From: a virus
IMG/VR virus record: IMGVR_UViG_3300046736_000097
Coordinates: 1 to 24,667 of that record
Strand: one strand, 5' to 3'
Length of the DNA stretch: 24,667 bases
The translations under genes and the position numbers were made by a program. Below the pieces are notes generated by a model. That model saw nothing but the letters and a program-made list of their open reading frames with translations. It did no database searches and had not been told where the DNA came from. Positions 15,077 through 24,100 of the stretch are shown here, in pieces (within the stretch, counting starts at the first letter, position 1; each line of letters starts with the position of its first letter).

Positions 15077-15772
15077 ATGGTTCTTCCGAACCCTCTCGAA
15101 CAGGTCTTCGTCAACGACCCGCTTCCCGCTGCCCTCAACGAGGAGCGGGACGCCATCAACACGCTCGACGGAGCCGTCGACGACCGCATTCCGTTCCCAT
15201 CTGGCGCCCAGACGGGCGATCTGCTCAAGTGGGATGGCTCGAAATGGGCCACAACCGAGACTCGATTCCTCGAGGACGACGGTCGCCCTGACGGCAGGGT
15301 CGCTGGACCCATCGGAACGCGCTACATCGACAGGCTCGGTACCACAGGCGCCGTCGAGTGGGTCAAGCGAGCTGGCACCGCCGACAGCAACACCGGCTGG
15401 ATCTGTCTCGCAGGCGAGACGGGCCCTCGCGATATTTCCGGAGACATCGTCAAGCGCAGCACAGCCACTGTCTACTCTGCGATCATCTTGCGCTCGGGTC
15501 AGGTCGTCACGTTCTACGTCGACATGGCGATGCCGAACAACGTCGCTTCGCCGTACACGATCTACACCCTGCCCGTTGGCTTCCGGCCGACGCATGACAT
15601 CTACGGCGGCATCACGGACAACAAGGAAGGCGCCGATCTCGGTGGAACGCTCGTGGACAACAACGGCGCGATCAACATCTACACCCCCAAGGCCGGCGTC
15701 CGGGACCGTTACCACGGTACCTGGATCACTGCCGATGCTTGGCCGTCGAGTTACCCCGGACCTGCCGCTTGA
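15077..15772 (+). CDS. Minor tail or fibre protein with C-terminal tip-like domain
   Basis: The 231-residue protein has an N-terminal segment with LPAALNEERDAINTLDGAVD, a GDLLKWDGSKWATTE repeat-like strand typical of phage fibres, and TRYIDRLGTTGAVEWVKRAGT. A C-terminal beta-rich domain (about 125-231) includes SGQVVTFYVDMAM, LPVGFRPTHDIYGG and a final GTWITADAWPSSYPG. The C-terminal pattern resembles receptor-binding tips; a related pattern (GFKPAADVVG) ends the large protein at 18498. It is probably a virion fibre component or a spike accessory. It lies between two tail tube paralogues, with AGGAGGCA before ATG 15077. Confidence 0.6.
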   Translation: MVLPNPLEQVFVNDPLPAALNEERDAINTLDGAVDDRIPFPSGAQTGDLLKWDGSKWATTETRFLEDDGRPDGRVAGPIGTRYIDRLGTTGAVEWVKRAGTADSNTGWICLAGETGPRDISGDIVKRSTATVYSAIILRSGQVVTFYVDMAMPNNVASPYTIYTLPVGFRPTHDIYGGITDNKEGADLGGTLVDNNGAINIYTPKAGVRDRYHGTWITADAWPSSYPGPAA

Positions 15773-15783
15773 TCGGAGGAACG

Positions 15784-16521
15784 ATGACAAGACTGGAGTG
15801 GGGCAAGGGTCCCCGTCAGTACGACCGCGGCGTTGACCAAGGTGTCCTATATTTGGACGACACCGGGGTTCCATGGAACGGTCTTGTCGCAGTCAATGAG
15901 CTGGATTCGGGTGCGATCGACACCGAGCACTACTTTGAGGGCAACCGCATCCATATTTCGCAAGAAAGCGGCGACTTCAAGGCTGTGATCGAGGCGTTCA
16001 CCTACCCGGACGTCTTTGCGGAGTACAACGGATTCGGAGAACGGGAGGAGTACCGCCGTTTCGGCTTCTCCTACCGCACGTGGTATGGCGACACCTACAA
16101 GATCCACCTCGTGTACAACGTTCTCGTGCAAGACGACGCTCGTTCGTGGTCGACAGTGACCGCGCAGCTGGATCCGTCGCTGTTCAACTGGAAGATCTTC
16201 GCCGCTGCCGAGCCAGTCCCGGGTGCAAGCCCCGCTGGCCGGCTGACGATGGAGGCGCCGAGGGATCCGTCTGTCCTCAGCTCGCTCGAGGATATTTTGT
16301 ACGGTACCGAAACCACCGACCCACGTCTTCCTGGACCCGCAGAGATCGTTGAGCTGTATGAGGCAGCAACGCTCCTGCGAATCACCAACAACGGCGACGG
16401 CACGTACACCGCCACCGGCCCGGACGACATGGTTCAAGACCTTGGTGACGGTCGTTTCGAGATCAACGCACCTACCGTCGCTCGTGTCGACGCCAATCGG
16501 TATGCCATCAGCTCGTACTAG
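15784..16521 (+). CDS. Major tail protein paralogue, copy 3, with C-terminal extension
   Basis: The 245-residue protein is a divergent third tube paralogue: GVPWNGLVAVNELDSG, EAFTYPDVFAEYNGFG, RFGFSYRTWYGDTYKIHLVYN, and the LEDILYG/PAEIVELYE end shared with copy 1. It adds a C-terminal domain of about 45 residues (ITNNGDGTYTATGPDD ... DANRYAISSY) absent from the other copies, probably a small beta domain exposed on the tail. ATG 15784 is used because GGAGGA (15775-15780) precedes it; an in-frame upstream start at 15739 lies inside the previous gene. It carries three ATATTY hexamers. Confidence 0.68.
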   Translation: MTRLEWGKGPRQYDRGVDQGVLYLDDTGVPWNGLVAVNELDSGAIDTEHYFEGNRIHISQESGDFKAVIEAFTYPDVFAEYNGFGEREEYRRFGFSYRTWYGDTYKIHLVYNVLVQDDARSWSTVTAQLDPSLFNWKIFAAAEPVPGASPAGRLTMEAPRDPSVLSSLEDILYGTETTDPRLPGPAEIVELYEAATLLRITNNGDGTYTATGPDDMVQDLGDGRFEINAPTVARVDANRYAISSY

Positions 16522-16533
16522 GAAGGAGGGCGC

Positions 16534-17082
16534 ATGGCTTCCGTAGTCACACTGTCTGAAGACAAGATCCAAGAGCTGATGGCCGGTTGGCAAGCCGTCG
16601 CCGACCGTCAAGACGCCCTCAACGCCGAGATCACAGAGCTCAAGACGCAGGTAGAAACCTACCAGGGAATGCTGATCGAGTTCACGAACCTGACGCTCCC
16701 CGAGATCGAGGCGATCGTCGCTGCAAACTCGATCGAGACCGAAGACTTGAAGGACAACGCTGTTCCTAACCTCGAGGTCGATGTCGATCAGAACACAGCC
16801 GCCATCGACAACATTCGAACCGTCGACATTCCGGGTTTGCTGGACAACGTGTTCCTGATTGGCGAGAACATGACGGAGATCGGCGTTCCGTTTCGTCAGC
16901 CCGACCCGCCACTTGACGATGACCCGGACAATCCTATCCTTCCGGGTACTCGCTGGTTCGATGAGGACGACAGCAACAAGGAACACTTCTGGAACGGAAC
17001 CGAGTGGGTGGACGCCATGACAGTCCCCGATCTTTCGCTGACTGTTCAGAAGTTCAAGACATCCACGCACCAACTCTACTAG
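16534..17082 (+). CDS. Coiled-coil minor tail or fibre protein
   Basis: The 182-residue protein starts with a heptad-like coiled-coil (about 8-50, KIQELMAGWQAVADRQDALN and following). Next comes a helical linker (NTAAIDNIRTVDIPGLLDNV), then a Pro/Asp-rich region (QPDPPLDDDPDNPILPG) and a TRWFDEDDSNKEHFWNGTEW strand typical of fibre shafts. It ends with LTVQKFKTSTHQLY. The final HxLY resembles the HMLY end of the next protein, so both may dock the same partner. The product is probably a trimeric fibre component. AAGGAGGG (16523-16530) precedes ATG 16534. Confidence 0.55.
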   Translation: MASVVTLSEDKIQELMAGWQAVADRQDALNAEITELKTQVETYQGMLIEFTNLTLPEIEAIVAANSIETEDLKDNAVPNLEVDVDQNTAAIDNIRTVDIPGLLDNVFLIGENMTEIGVPFRQPDPPLDDDPDNPILPGTRWFDEDDSNKEHFWNGTEWVDAMTVPDLSLTVQKFKTSTHQLY

Positions 17083-17091
17083 GAGGCTCAC

Positions 17092-18321
17092 GTGAGCTCA
17101 GCAGCCATTGGAAACAACGTCGTCCCCCTGCACCCCGAGGCGACGGAACCGCAGCAGCAAGTCCCGACTGACCTCAACGAGCTCCGGGCGCTCATCCAGC
17201 AGGACTTCAACGCGGCAGTGGCCGATGTCGAGCGTCGCCTCGCCCAGGCACGGGAGCTGGAGCGCTCGGCAGCCTTCGGTACGCCTCGTCAGATCCACGC
17301 CGAGGACCTGAACCTGTCGAAGTTCATGATCGACGGATACACGTTGACCGCGAACTCGCCGGCGAACGGCTCGATCGCCTGGGCCAACCTCCACCTCGTG
17401 TTCCAGGGCGTGGACTACACGATCACGGCCGCCAACACTGCCTTGAAGTACACATACTTCGTCAAGCCGGCCTCCTACACGCCGGGAACCAACCATCCGT
17501 TGGTCTCGTCCAACACCAAGCCCGTTCTTGGCCCCAACGACGCGCTCGTCTTCGTCAACAACGTGGTCGGTGGCATGAGCACACCGATCTCGGTGCTGGA
17601 AACCTCGATCCCCTACGCGATTGGCGACGGCGTCGTCAGTGACGCGGAGGTCTCGAGCCTTTCCCAGGCCAAGATCACCGGTTTGTCCGGTGCGCTCAAC
17701 ACCTTCACCACCGACATCCAGCGTGTGGAGGCCAAGGCGGACGGTGCGATCACTCAGTGGATCCAGCCGGACTTTCCTTGGGCCAACGGAACGGTCCAGG
17801 GGACGGAAAAGACCGGGGACGTCTACACAGCCCAGGGGTCGACCGATCAGGTCGCTCGCCCCGACGGTCGTTCCTGGAAGTGGTCTGGTCCCTCCGGCGC
17901 ACCGGCCAACAACTGGATCCTGATCGCCGACTCCGACGTGGCCAAGGCTTTGGCAGATTCCGCCGCGGCTAAGAACGGTCTCGCCGGCAAGAACACCTCC
18001 TACTACCGGACGATGGCCCAGGGCGCACCTCCCACCCCGACCGATGGCTTCGCAACCGGTGACGAGTGGGTGCAGACTGACAACGCCAACTACACGCAGC
18101 GCTGGACAGGCTCGGCGTGGACCGCTGTGCTCTATGGAGACGCTGCTCTGTCGGGCATCTCTGGCGGCAAGGTCGGATCTGGCATCAACGGCGACAATGT
18201 GACGACGGGAACGGTTGTTGCAGCGAGGGTTGGGGCTGGAGTTAACGGCGCCGTCCTCACAACCGCCACCGGTCAGGTCGTTCCGTCCAAGCTGAACATC
18301 CCCGTTCACATGCTCTACTGA
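17092..18321 (+). CDS. Tail fibre or baseplate protein
   Basis: The 409-residue protein has a short Pro/Gln-rich N-terminus and a coiled-coil (about 26-60). A beta-rich domain (about 88-175) follows with SPANGSIAWANLHLVFQGVDY, a pattern repeated in the N-terminus of the protein at 18498. Then come a helical segment (LNTFTTDIQRVEAK) and strands with RSWKWSGPSG and NYTQRWTGSAW. The terminal region contains GISGGKVGSGINGDNVTTGTV and the HMLY end. This modular build is typical of phage fibres or upper baseplate components. GTG 17092 follows AGGAGG (17081-17086). Its exact position in the tail cannot be read from sequence. Confidence 0.6.
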   Translation: MSSAAIGNNVVPLHPEATEPQQQVPTDLNELRALIQQDFNAAVADVERRLAQARELERSAAFGTPRQIHAEDLNLSKFMIDGYTLTANSPANGSIAWANLHLVFQGVDYTITAANTALKYTYFVKPASYTPGTNHPLVSSNTKPVLGPNDALVFVNNVVGGMSTPISVLETSIPYAIGDGVVSDAEVSSLSQAKITGLSGALNTFTTDIQRVEAKADGAITQWIQPDFPWANGTVQGTEKTGDVYTAQGSTDQVARPDGRSWKWSGPSGAPANNWILIADSDVAKALADSAAAKNGLAGKNTSYYRTMAQGAPPTPTDGFATGDEWVQTDNANYTQRWTGSAWTAVLYGDAALSGISGGKVGSGINGDNVTTGTVVAARVGAGVNGAVLTTATGQVVPSKLNIPVHMLY

Positions 18322-18325
18322 AGGA

Positions 18326-18344
18326 GTTCAAAATGGAAGAGAAA
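18326..18344 (+). repeat. 19-base direct repeat, copy B
   Basis: This copy spans the ribosome binding site end and the first codons of the 53-residue acidic gene. It is identical over 19 bases to 3064-3082, and the next base differs (T here, G there). Confidence 0.8.
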
Positions 18345-18494
18345 TTGGAGAATCAGAACTCCGCAGATCGCGAATCTGTTCTCGGAGAGGGCGTGGAAGA
18401 GACGCCGTACGTGTCCCCGGAAGTTCTCGCTGCTAGGGACGGGCAAAAAGTGGAGTTCGGCAAGGATCTGACCGACTCAGACGAGGAGGAGTAA
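18333..18494 (+). CDS. Small acidic protein (53 aa), function unknown
   Basis: This short gene lies between two fibre-type genes. ATG 18333 follows AAGGAG (18321-18326), which overlaps the stop of the previous gene. The protein is rich in Glu and Asp (MEEKLENQ at the start, DSDEEE at the end) with no hydrophobic segment and is likely disordered. Its first 12 bases are part of a 19-base exact repeat of sequence at 3064-3082, where a very similar MEEK start lies upstream of another gene. It may be a chaperone for the neighbouring fibre, but this is only a guess from position. Confidence 0.55.
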   Translation: MEEKLENQNSADRESVLGEGVEETPYVSPEVLAARDGQKVEFGKDLTDSDEEE

Positions 18495-18497
18495 CCC

Positions 18498-20711
18498 GTG
18501 GCGGTTCCTGCAGTCACAGACAACTCGCCTCAGCTGGGCGACATCGCTTGGGCGGCCTTCACCATCCAGTACAATGGCGTTGGGTACCAGATCGGCGCCG
18601 GTTCTACCTCTCAGCGATGGGTTTGGTGGCGCTACAGCACCAACACCATCGAAGCTGGACCCGACCTCCCGGCGGATCTGACGGATGACGACCTCGTGCT
18701 GTTCGGAAACAAGAACGGCATTGCGGTTCGGGTTCAGTCTTCGACTACCGTCGATGGCGAGCTCATCGTTGACGGCTCGATCTTGGCCAGGGCTGTCTCG
18801 GCTGAAGTCCTGGTCGCCAACGACGTCTACAGCCAGACCGGTTACTTCGGTGACATCAAGGCTGAGCAGATCAAGTCGGGATCCATCGAAGCGCAGATCG
18901 CGCTTCTCGGCATGCTTGGCATCGGCAACATCACCATCGCACCGGCGCACGGCGTCCCCGGCGACGCCGACTACGACCCGGGCGGCATTGTCATCCCGCT
19001 GAGTACTGGCGGGACGATTCAGTTTCCGGCCGACGGCACGCCTGCACTCATCGAGGCGATTCTGCGGACCAAGGACCTGGTTGTCGATGGTGGTCTGAAC
19101 CTCAACGGTTTGGCGAACTACGTCAATGGCAAGCTGATTCTTGGGTCTGGAACGCCGAACCCGGCGCAGCCGACTGGCCTCGGGTATGCCTTCTTCACCA
19201 AGACCGGTGGCAAGCTCAACGTCAACAGCTACGACAACTCCTCTCGCGGCCTCGCCAAGACGACCTCTGGACACTACGGCACCACGATTCCCTGGGGCCA
19301 GAACAAGGGTCAGTCCGGGCCGTCGGAATTCGTCATTCTCGATCCGACAACGAAGAACGTCGTTCACACGAAGACTCAAGCCGAGATGGATCTCTACGCT
19401 CGAAGCGTCACGGCGGTCGGAAACGTGTTCTACGTCCTTGGCATTCGATGGAATCCGACTGCCGGCGAGTACCAGATGCGAATCCAGGGCTACAACACCG
19501 ATGGAACCTCTGCCTCTGGCACGCATCGCTGGCTCAACGACAATGCCGGCGCTCGTCTTCCAGACTCACCAGTCGGCTGGGCCATCGCGATCGCCTCAGA
19601 AGGCGATGGCTCGCACTTGCGAGTCGCTCGAGGTCAGACCAACGGCAAGATCGTGTTCTACTCTTACACCCTGACCAGCAATGATCCCACGGATTCTGTA
19701 GCTACGCCTGACGTCGGCATCTCCTACATGTCTGGGGCCATGTACTACGGCAAGGCTGACTACGGAACGACCATCAACGACACGATGGTGGTGCTCGGCG
19801 TTGGTCTAGGTTCTGCATACCGGATGGCCGCCTTCTCGGTGGTCACTGGCGCGGAAGTTCCAGCGAACTCGTTCGGAACCGTGGCTGTGGACGGCATCAT
19901 CTACGATGGCACGAAGTTCATCACCCTTGACTGGGACACGACGGGCGCCTGGCTGTCAAACCTCAACACGCTCAAGACCGACACCACGGTGTACGCGCAG
20001 CACGACTGGACGAACGCCGCGGGAACCAAGCGGTCGAAGCCGAGCGCGGTCGCGAGTCGGTTGATTCCGAAGCGCACGTGGCCCATGATCACCATACCGG
20101 CGCCTCCGAAGACTGGCAACGCGCCTGACATCGCCGACCGTGTGAACGTATATTTGGACACCGACAGCGTGACCAAGCTTCTCACGACCGAAACCTCAGG
20201 CGTCACGAAAACCATCATCGCCGCAGCAATGTCTGGTACAGGAATCGCGCCCAAGCTGGCGACAGATGTCACTGACTTCGCCAACGCCGATGCCACCGGC
20301 GCGCTGGAGTCAGTCCTTGGCAACATTTCGCTCAAGGGCGATGGTGCCTGGAAGTTGGGCGAGCTGATCGGTCTGAACGACGGTTCTTTCTCGACTACGA
20401 AGGTCGCTTCGTCAGTAGTGACCACTGCGCCATACACGGGCCGGATCGATTTCGTTCGACTTGGGCAGATGGTGTTCGCGTTCGGATATTTGGACCGGGC
20501 ATCTGGGTTCAACGCGAGCAACCACGACACAACCGCTCGCATTCCAAACGGATTCAAGCCTGCGGCAGATGTGGTAGGAAACTACTACCCGAACTCCGGA
20601 AACACCGGGACTTACCGATACCGGTTCAACGCTGATGGCATCGTTCAGCTTCAGCAGACCGTCGCGATTGCCACGTTCCAGTCGTTCAGCACCATGTGGC
20701 TCGCTGCCTAA
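18498..20711 (+). CDS. Large tail fibre or receptor-binding protein
   Basis: The 737-residue protein has an N-terminal beta module (SPQLGDIAWAAFTIQYNGVGY, about 10-30) shared with the protein at 17092. This is followed by VDGELIVDGSILARAVSAE and a shaft-like region with GYFGDIKAEQIKSGSIEAQI. A long middle (about 225-520) with repeated strand patterns such as GNVFYVLGIRWNP could be a propeller. A segment with TIPAPPKTGNAPDIADRVNVYLD comes next. The C-terminal tip-like domain (about 640-737) contains RLGQMVFAFGYLDRASG and IPNGFKPAADVVG. It is the largest candidate for host recognition in the window. GTG 18498 follows GAGGAGGAG at 18483-18491. Confidence 0.65.
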   Translation: MAVPAVTDNSPQLGDIAWAAFTIQYNGVGYQIGAGSTSQRWVWWRYSTNTIEAGPDLPADLTDDDLVLFGNKNGIAVRVQSSTTVDGELIVDGSILARAVSAEVLVANDVYSQTGYFGDIKAEQIKSGSIEAQIALLGMLGIGNITIAPAHGVPGDADYDPGGIVIPLSTGGTIQFPADGTPALIEAILRTKDLVVDGGLNLNGLANYVNGKLILGSGTPNPAQPTGLGYAFFTKTGGKLNVNSYDNSSRGLAKTTSGHYGTTIPWGQNKGQSGPSEFVILDPTTKNVVHTKTQAEMDLYARSVTAVGNVFYVLGIRWNPTAGEYQMRIQGYNTDGTSASGTHRWLNDNAGARLPDSPVGWAIAIASEGDGSHLRVARGQTNGKIVFYSYTLTSNDPTDSVATPDVGISYMSGAMYYGKADYGTTINDTMVVLGVGLGSAYRMAAFSVVTGAEVPANSFGTVAVDGIIYDGTKFITLDWDTTGAWLSNLNTLKTDTTVYAQHDWTNAAGTKRSKPSAVASRLIPKRTWPMITIPAPPKTGNAPDIADRVNVYLDTDSVTKLLTTETSGVTKTIIAAAMSGTGIAPKLATDVTDFANADATGALESVLGNISLKGDGAWKLGELIGLNDGSFSTTKVASSVVTTAPYTGRIDFVRLGQMVFAFGYLDRASGFNASNHDTTARIPNGFKPAADVVGNYYPNSGNTGTYRYRFNADGIVQLQQTVAIATFQSFSTMWLAA

Positions 20712-20729
20712 TCCTCGGAAGGGGGAGCT

Positions 20730-21113
20730 TTGAGCGAGATCAGTGCCTCCTACAGCAGCTCCGGGGACAGTACAGAGAAGTGGCTTCAGAACCTAACCCG
20801 AGGTGGAGCCATATTCTCACAGCTTGAACATTTCGGGTCGGAGGGGGTCGCTGCTCTCGCTGCGGCGACCCCAAAAGACAAAGGAGAAACTGCAAACGCG
20901 TGGTTCTACGAGATCATCCAGGAGCAGGGCTCTTGGTCGATCGTGTGGGGCAACAACCATGTGCAGGACGGCCGTCAGATCGCCGTTCTCCTCCAATACG
21001 GCCACGGTACAGGCACCGGAGGCTACGTCGCGGGGCGGGACTACATCAATCCTGCTCTTCGACCCATATTTGACCGCGCAGTTGCCGAGGGCTGGAAGGT
21101 GGTGATGGGCTGA
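20730..21113 (+). CDS. Tail completion (HK97 gp10-like) protein
   Basis: The 127-residue protein begins at TTG 20730 after GGAAGGGGGAG (20717-20727). Its second half, NNHVQDGRQIAVLLQYGHGTGTGGYV and then GRDYINPALRPIFDRAV, fits the HK97 gp10/minor tail completion family, whose members act in joining or finishing the tail. These genes normally lie among the head-tail connectors; here it is directly before the tape measure gene, overlapping it as TGATG, about 7.6 kb after the other joining genes. That may mean a different role, for example at the distal end of the tail. Confidence 0.6.
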   Translation: MSEISASYSSSGDSTEKWLQNLTRGGAIFSQLEHFGSEGVAALAAATPKDKGETANAWFYEIIQEQGSWSIVWGNNHVQDGRQIAVLLQYGHGTGTGGYVAGRDYINPALRPIFDRAVAEGWKVVMG

Positions 21114-24100
21114 TGGCTGGCGTTGACAACAGAATCGTGACGATGAAGTTCGACAACCGCGAGTTCGAACGCGGTGCGCAGCAGACGATGGGCACGCTGG
21201 GCAAGCTCAAGTCCTCAATGAGTTTCGGCTCCGTTGTCGGTGGAACCGTCCGCGGACTGGGCACCATCACAGGCGCTCTGGGCAAGATCGGCCTTTCCAC
21301 CCCGTTCAACCCCATGATCAAGGCCGCCAACGTCGGACTCTCCGGCGTGGGCACAGTTCTCGACAAGTTGGGGATGAAGAACCCGTTTGCGAGCAGCACG
21401 CAGAGTGTGCAGGAGCTTGGTCAGGGAGCCGAGCAGGCGAATCAGGGGATGAGCCACCTTTCGGGTGGTGTCACATCGGTTTCGGGCAAGTTCCTGGCAC
21501 TGAGCACGATTGCACTCACGGCACTGTCCAACATCACCAGCCGGGCCGTCAACGCGGGCCTAGAGTTTGCCAAATCCTTCTCGATCGCGCCGATTCAGGC
21601 CGGTCTTGAAGAGTACGAAACCAACTTGAAGGCAATCCAGACGGTCCAGGCCAACACCGACCGTCCTCTGCCTGAGATCAACGCTGCGCTCAAGCAGCTC
21701 AACGCATATTCGGACCTGACGATCTACAACTTCGGCGAAATGGCCAAGAACGTTGGTACGTTCACCGCGGCTGGCGTGGATCTGGAGACCTCGGTCTCCG
21801 CGATCAAGGGTATCGCCAACATGGCAGCCCTTTCAGGCTCGAACAGCCAGCAGGCTGCGACCGCGATGTACCAGCTCAGCCAAGCGCTTGCCTCGGGCAA
21901 GGTCGGTCTGATGGACTGGAACTCCGTGGTCAACGCGGGCATGGGTGGTAAGAAGCTGCAGGGCGCCTTGGCACAGACCGCTGTGGCCATGGGCGAGATC
22001 GACGCTGCCCAAATCAAGGGCACGAAGTCCGGCGAACAGCTCACCATCATGGGCAAGTCCTTCCGCGAGTCGATCATGGCTCAGCCGGGTGAAGAGTCGT
22101 GGCTTACCTCCGGCATCCTTCAGAATTCCCTCGCTGCGCTGGACGGTCGATATTCTCGAGCCGCTCTGAAGGCTGAGCTTCTGGCCGACGGCACGCGCAA
22201 GTACGCCGACGCAGCGGCCATCACCGCTGAGATCGAAAAGCAGCGCAACAAGGCTGCCAAGGAAGGCGTCAAGTACACCGACAAGCAGTTCAAGGACTTG
22301 CAGGCACTTTCAACCTCGGCGTTCGAGGCTGCGACCAAGGTCAAGACGCTGGGACAGGTCTTCGACATCGCCAAGGAGACGATCGGCTCAGGCTGGTCGG
22401 CCTCCTTCCAGAGCATATTCGGTAACCTCGAAGAGGCCAAGGCGCTCTTCACCGGCATGTCCGAGGGTCTTTCCAAGATCATCAAGGACAACGCTCTGGC
22501 CCGAAACAACATGCTTGCCGAATGGAACAAAAAGGGCGGGCGTGCCGACGTCATTGTGGGCCTCAAGAACGCCTGGGAGGGCGTCTGGGCCGTCGTTCAG
22601 CAGGTCAGCAAGGGATTCCGGGACGTGTTCCCGAAGCAGACCGCAGACAGCCTCCTGGCGATGTCTGAGAAGTTCAAGGAGTTCAGCAAGCAGCTCATTC
22701 CGAGCAAGGAAACGCTGGCGGATATTCGTGACGTCGCAGGTGGCGTCGCCGCGGTGTTCCACATCATCTGGCAGGTCATTGCCGGCGTTGCGACGGGGTT
22801 CAAGACGTTGTTCGACACGGTCGGCGGCGGAAACGGAGACTTCCTCAACTTCGCTGGCGGCGTTGGTCAGGCGCTGAAGAACTTCGATGCGTTCCTGGAG
22901 AAGTCTGGCATCATTACGACCGTCTTCCAGGGCCTGGGCAAGATCTTGGCCGTTCCGCTCTCCCTTCTCAAGGGCATCGGCACCGTCATCGGTGCCATAT
23001 TTGGCGGGTTCGACGAAGGTGGTGCCAACAAGGCCGGTCAGTCGATCGACAGCATCAGCACCAAGCTCAGCGGCCTCCAGGCAGTCGGAGAACGCATTCG
23101 CAGCTTCTTCTCAACCCTCGCAGGGTTCTTCGGCAACCTCGGAGAGCACATCGGCAACGCGCTGATGGGCATCGGCGACATGATCGGGAAGATGTTCACT
23201 CCTGAGACGTTCTCCGCCACCCTTGGGGTCATCAACACCTCGCTTCTGGGTGCGATCACACTCATGATCAAGTCGTTCTTCAACAAGGGCGTCAGCGTCG
23301 ACCTCACGGGAGGGCTCTTCGACGGAATTAAGGAGACTCTGGGCGGCGCAACTTCGGCGTTCGAGAACATGCAGAAGACGCTGAAGGCCGATATTCTCAT
23401 GAAGCTCGCAATAGCGATCGGCGTCATGGCTGTGTCGCTGCTGATCCTCTCGGGCATCGACCCGAAGGCGCTTACCAAGGCTCTGGTCGGAATGGGCATC
23501 GGCTTCGGCGTTCTCACAGGCGCCATGGCGGTCCTCATGAAGGTGATGGGCACTGCAGGACTGGTTCAGCTCTACGTAGTCACCTCAGCAATGACCAAGA
23601 TGGCTGCGTCGATGCTGCTTCTGGCGTTCGCGCTCAAGGTTCTCTCCGGAATCCCGTTCGGCGACATGATCCGGGGCCTCTTCGGCCTCGGCGCCATGTT
23701 GTTCATGGTGCAGAAGGCTCTGATCCCGATGGCCGCAGGGTCAAAGGGTATGGGTAAGGCGACTCTGTCGCTCATCGCCCTGGGCATCGCTCTGAACCTG
23801 ATGGCTGTGGCGCTGAAGATCATGGCGTCGATGAGCTGGGAGGAGATGGCCAAGGGTCTCACGACTCTGGGGTTCACGCTGGGCATTCTGGCCGGCGCTC
23901 TCAAGATCATGCCGATAATGAAGCCGCAAGCGATCGCTCTGATCGCTCTGGGTGCCGCTCTTATTCTCATCTCGGTCGCGATGAAGGTGTTCGCGTCCAT
24001 GAGTTGGGAACAGATGGCCAAGGGGCTGATCATGTTGGCCGGATCGTTGGCCATCATCTCGATCGTGATCGGCTCCATGCCGAAGACGATGATGCTACAG

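Noticed and set aside
15847-17091. A 414-codon minus-strand frame
   Set aside because: It spans two well-supported + strand genes with their own ribosome binding sites and known family patterns.
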